A stretch of 64,000 nt of DNA, taken from positions 62,001 through 126,000 of the forward strand of contig JAPPUL010000081.1 of the NCBI GenBank assembly GCA_026874595.1, in the 5' to 3' direction. Below, piece after piece: positions 60,581 to 64,000 of this stretch (position 1 is its first letter; each line of letters opens with the position of its first letter). A model generated the notes under the pieces. It worked only from the letters and a program-made list of their open reading frames with translations, did not search any database and had not been told where the DNA came from. A program made the translations under genes and the position numbers. This DNA comes from Sipunculus nudus (Eukaryota > Annelida > Sipuncula > Golfingiida > Sipunculidae).

Positions 60581-63379
60581 TTAACATTCCTTATACGGAC
60601 AGATTATTTTATAATAACACTTTGAGCAGGTTTCTATTGAGGGTGTTGGGTGCAATAATGTGTCATTATTTGAGTTTAGTTCATCAAAAATTCTTATTAT
60701 TTCTAATTCTAAATCTTTTAGTTTACCTCTATCTATTTTATAACTTTGTATATAACCGGATTTAAGATAGTAGGCACTGGCTCTTTTTACTGTTTCTCCT
60801 CCTTTTTCTATCGCAAGAGTATATATAAGTAATTGTTTCTCTTTTATATCATCTATATCATCTTTTACTTGCCCTGTTTTAAAATCTATTATATGTAGTC
60901 CTCCCTCTTCTTTTAGTATTAAATCTACTTTGCCTACTAATCTGTTTTGGCTGAAGTATATTTCAAAGTCTTTTTCTATATATTTTATTTTAGATTTAAT
61001 CTTAGGGTAGGTCTCTTTTATATATTTATCGATTATCTCATTTCCCAGCTTATTAAATGAAGCCCTATCTTTTTTATCATATTTATCAAGTTCTTTTTTA
61101 AAATATATATCAACATCTTTTTTAATTTTTGTGTTAGCCTCTCCTATTGAATGTAGGTATTCTAGTACATTATGAATTAATATTCCAAACTGGGCTTCTT
61201 TTGTTTCGGGAATTATAAAATTATATTTATATTGTAAACTATATGTTAAAGGGCAACGTATATACGTATTTATTTTGCTACTGCTTAGTGTTAATGATTC
61301 TTTTTGTTCATCTGCACTATTTTCTACATTATCTTTTGCGGATTCAAGAACTTTAATAGCGGTTGGTTCATAATGTCCTACATTATTATGTTTTATGCTT
61401 TCTTTAATTAAGTGATGTAGTCTTTGAGTTTTTTGATATATTGTATTTTTTGAATATGATAAGAAAAGATAATCTTTGGCTCTTGTTATTCCTGTATAGA
61501 ATAATCTTATCTTTTCTTGTAATATTAGTGCATCTGGGTTTTCATTATCTTCAATATCTAATTTTGTACTAAAACCATTATAGGTTTTTGTATTTAAATT
61601 TACATTGCAAAGGAATACTATTTTATACTCAAGTCCTTTGGTACTGTGTATTGTGCTTATTGTTACGCTATCTTTAACTCTTTTATCTAAATCTATACGT
61701 CTTTTATCTTTTAGAACAATTAACGAATGTAGGAACTTTAATATAGATTTGTCGCCATAATTTATATAGGACTTTGCAATACCAGTTAAATATCCCAGTT
61801 GGGTTAATATATGAATATTACCGTCTATAATGGCTTTGCTTAAGTATGGGGTTAGTCTTAATATATCATATATAATTTCTATGCTTGAGATAGTCTTATT
61901 AGAGCATATTTTACTATATATAGAATATAGGTTTTCTATTATTGTTAGGTCCGACTTAGAAGTAATTTTATATGTTTTAATTAACATATCAGGTGCTATT
62001 TCGTTGAACGATATCTTCTTATCTTTAGGTACATTTGTTAGTAGTACGCTTAAAGTTTCTACTCCAAGACGATCTAATAGTTCTATTAAACTTGTATAAA
62101 AAAACTCTTCCTCAAGGATTAGGCTAACTAGAAAAATTAAGGTACTTATAGGCTCTTCCTCGAAATAATTACCTGATTTATGTATAGTATAGGGTATATT
62201 ATGTTCTTCAAATACCTCTTTATATCCTTCTCTTATGAATTGAAAACGTACACTATTAAATAGTAGAGCAACATCGTTATAGCTTGATATTATCTTTTGC
62301 TTATAAAGGCTTTGTATTGCTTTAACTATATGTTCTGCACTCTTTTTTGCTGTCTCATCCTCAAGCAGTATTACTGTATTATCCCTATCCGTCCTTACTC
62401 CTTTTTGCTTACTTAACCCTTCTATATTCATACAGGCGCTTATTGAATTTGCAAATGATATTATGTGGCTTGTTGACCTAAAGTTTTTTGTTATTCTTCG
62501 CTCCTTGACTTTTTCAAAGTCTTTTTTCACCATGCTTAAATTATGTGAAGAGGCACCTCTAAACTCATAAAGACTTTGTGCTGTGTCTCCTACGAAGCAT
62601 ATTTTATTATCGCTATTTGACAATAATTTGTATATTGCATGTTGTAATTTGCTTACATCTTGATATTCATCTACTAGGATATATTTATATCTGTTTTGTA
62701 GGATATTTTGTATTTTAGGGTATTCATTTAGTAGATGATATGCAAGCTTTAGGGTTTGAGAAAAGTCAAGGTACTTATTCTTCCACATGAATTTTCTATA
62801 GGCATTAAAAATGTTTAGTATCTCTTTATCGGTTAGTAACACTCCTTCTTTATATAGGCTGTGTAAACTTCGTTTATTATATTTTGATCTTATATCTACA
62901 AGTTCCTTTAAGTTTTCTATATTTACAAAACGCTCGTTAATAGCATCAAAGAAACTGAAGAGTTTAAATATATGTTTGTATATTGAATTTTCAGAAAAGC
63001 TAGATTCTGATATATTTAGTTTAGGGTAATTATTTATTATTAACATTCTATGATTAAGCTCGTCCAAAATAGACAAACTGCGATCAGATACGACATAAGT
63101 AAACTCTTTTATTATGCGTCTTGCAAAACCATGGATAGTATCTATTGTTATATTATGTGGCGGTTTTCTACAGGCTTTTGATATTCTATATTTTAATTCA
63201 TCTTTTGCTTTGTTTGTAAAGGTGGTTGCTAAGATATTTTTGGGGTTATAGCCTTTGTCTATTAAATAAGATACTTTCTCTGCTATAATACTTGTTTTAC
63301 CTGTTCCGGGCCCAGCGTTTATCAGTAGGTTGTTTTTAATATCTTTTATTGCAAGTAGTTGTTCTTCTGTAAAGTTCAT
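60581..63379 (-). CDS. UvrD-type helicase fused to a RecB-like Fe-S nuclease
   Basis: 932 aa. SF1A motifs: GPGTGKTSI (I), TIHGFA, LVDEYQDVSKLQ (II), VGDTAQSLYEFRGA (III), TKNFRST (IV), STIHSTKGLEY (V), YTGITRAKDYL (VI). The C-terminal ~240 residues are a PD-(D/E)XK nuclease: LVGKVDLIL and IIDFKTGQ, with cysteines in YIRCPLTY and CSKCYYKIICPYKEC expected to hold a [4Fe-4S] cluster as in AddB/Cas4. Likely double-strand end processing or repair. It lies just downstream of mutL. Confidence 0.82.
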   Translation of the reverse strand: MNFTEEQLLAIKDIKNNLLINAGPGTGKTSIIAEKVSYLIDKGYNPKNILATTFTNKAKDELKYRISKACRKPPHNITIDTIHGFARRIIKEFTYVVSDRSLSILDELNHRMLIINNYPKLNISESSFSENSIYKHIFKLFSFFDAINERFVNIENLKELVDIRSKYNKRSLHSLYKEGVLLTDKEILNIFNAYRKFMWKNKYLDFSQTLKLAYHLLNEYPKIQNILQNRYKYILVDEYQDVSKLQHAIYKLLSNSDNKICFVGDTAQSLYEFRGASSHNLSMVKKDFEKVKERRITKNFRSTSHIISFANSISACMNIEGLSKQKGVRTDRDNTVILLEDETAKKSAEHIVKAIQSLYKQKIISSYNDVALLFNSVRFQFIREGYKEVFEEHNIPYTIHKSGNYFEEEPISTLIFLVSLILEEEFFYTSLIELLDRLGVETLSVLLTNVPKDKKISFNEIAPDMLIKTYKITSKSDLTIIENLYSIYSKICSNKTISSIEIIYDILRLTPYLSKAIIDGNIHILTQLGYLTGIAKSYINYGDKSILKFLHSLIVLKDKRRIDLDKRVKDSVTISTIHSTKGLEYKIVFLCNVNLNTKTYNGFSTKLDIEDNENPDALILQEKIRLFYTGITRAKDYLFLSYSKNTIYQKTQRLHHLIKESIKHNNVGHYEPTAIKVLESAKDNVENSADEQKESLTLSSSKINTYIRCPLTYSLQYKYNFIIPETKEAQFGILIHNVLEYLHSIGEANTKIKKDVDIYFKKELDKYDKKDRASFNKLGNEIIDKYIKETYPKIKSKIKYIEKDFEIYFSQNRLVGKVDLILKEEGGLHIIDFKTGQVKDDIDDIKEKQLLIYTLAIEKGGETVKRASAYYLKSGYIQSYKIDRGKLKDLELEIIRIFDELNSNNDTLLHPTPSIETCSKCYYKIICPYKEC

Positions 63380-63397
63380 AGAGCTTTTGGCTTTATT

Positions 63398-64000
63398 CTA
63401 AGTTCTTAAAAATAGGTTTTCTAAGCTATTCCTATCTAAGCTTAATATGGTAGGGCGTCCGTGTGGGCAGGCAAAAGGGTTTGGATAGTTAGCAAGTTCG
63501 CTTAACAAATAGATTATTTCATCATCTGATATTAGGTCCCCTGATTTAATTGCACTCCTACAAGCTTTTCGCTTCATTACTTCCTCTAAGTAATTAAGAG
63601 CTTTTGGAACAGTTTTATTGTCTATACATAATTCTAAAAGATATTCAATAGAATCGCGAGCACTATCCATTTTAAGAAAACTTGGTATAGAATTTACGAT
63701 ATAACTTTCCTTTGAAAAGAGTTCAATATGAAATCCTAATTTAGCAATACTGTTTTCTTTATCTTTTATATTAGATATATGCGAAGGACTAACTTCTATA
63801 ATGAAAGGTCTTAATAGGTTTTGTGATGGGATTGTATCATCTTTTATAGTTTCCCTTATTTTTTCGTATTGTAATCTTTCATGAGCTGCGTGTTGGTCAA
63901 GCATTATAAAAGTATTATCTGACTCTATTAGTATATATGTATTAAATAGTGTCCCAAGTATAGTATAATTATCTCCAGCTAGAATTTGGTTTGGATAACT
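63398..64000 (-). CDS. mutL: DNA mismatch repair protein MutL, C-terminal part (runs off window)
   Basis: The frame is open to the window edge and reads GTLFNTYILIESDNTFIMLD before DQHAAHERLQYEKI, so the gene starts outside. The C-terminal dimerisation/endonuclease domain carries DQHAAHER, ACRSAIKSGD and CPHGRPTI. The first and last motifs mark the endonuclease-type MutL; the DQHAAHER form is slightly altered from DQHA-x2-E-x4-E. It coordinates MutS-directed nicking and repair. Shares strand with the helicase gene, 18 nt away. Confidence 0.9.
   Translation of the reverse strand, partial: SYPNQILAGDNYTILGTLFNTYILIESDNTFIMLDQHAAHERLQYEKIRETIKDDTIPSQNLLRPFIIEVSPSHISNIKDKENSIAKLGFHIELFSKESYIVNSIPSFLKMDSARDSIEYLLELCIDNKTVPKALNYLEEVMKRKACRSAIKSGDLISDDEIIYLLSELANYPNPFACPHGRPTILSLDRNSLENLFLRT

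Overview
AT-rich chromosomal window from a Gram-negative, flagellated, LPS-making bacterium. The C-terminal half of FliG (34.1-37.2 kb region; motifs FVFEDIVLLDD, KRASSLLKED and GEDELVV) looks spirochaetal from memory. LpxC, an LpxL-type acyltransferase and a LolCDE-type exporter indicate a lipid A outer membrane with lipoproteins. I place it in Spirochaetota with moderate confidence and do not name a genus.

Region 1 (1-102, minus): the first 34 codons of a mannose-1-phosphate guanylyltransferase. Region 2 (422-31.3 kb, all plus): a large accessory island. It opens with a tightly spaced run of four or five lipoproteins and one beta-barrel protein (422-5434). Next comes a giant SpvB/TcdB-like and Rhs-repeat protein (5.5-15.6 kb), now split into three reading frames by two frameshifts. 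Then follows a 16-kb array of Rhs C-terminal tip and immunity cassettes. About twelve copies of the Rhs core end (encoding YNSLNLNPYAYAH...NPxxYxDPxG) each lead into a toxin-like tip and a candidate immunity gene. Tips include a GIY-YIG/URI-like nuclease, GHH and HNH-type nucleases, a BECR/RNase-like family, a DUF4258-like domain, a LysM-bearing protein and several I cannot name. Immunity genes include SUKH (SMI1/KNR4), an Imm26-like family in three tandem copies, membrane proteins and a small Cys-rich protein. The array is visibly recombining: tips without starts, chimeric tips, mosaic immunity paralogues, and an immunity gene carrying a piece of toxin linker.

Region 3 (31.5-35.8 kb, minus): a cupin matching the phosphomannose isomerase half of ManC-type enzymes, a VanY-like peptidase, miaB, queA and an RNase Z-like metallo-hydrolase. 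Region 4 (36.1-45.6 kb): fliG, a C-terminal processing protease, bioB (minus), a glycosyltransferase, lpxC (minus), then lolC/E, lolD, a small acidic protein and an LpxL-type acyltransferase. Region 5 (45.6-53.0 kb): a 1418-aa acidic, single-span TPR protein (minus), a 730-aa exported protein and an Nfu-type Fe-S scaffold. Region 6 (53.5-60.6 kb, plus): a small membrane protein, pheT, a coiled-coil protein, zapA, thiC, rnhA and a U32 peptidase. Region 7 (60.6-64.0 kb, minus): a UvrD-type helicase fused to a RecB-like nuclease, and the C-terminal part of mutL running off the window.

The core genes on both sides are ordinary. The island is the unusual part: a possible outer-membrane delivery module, one Rhs/Tc-like carrier gene and a library of spare toxin tips with their immunities. 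No integrase, transposase, CRISPR array, tRNA or rRNA was recognised.
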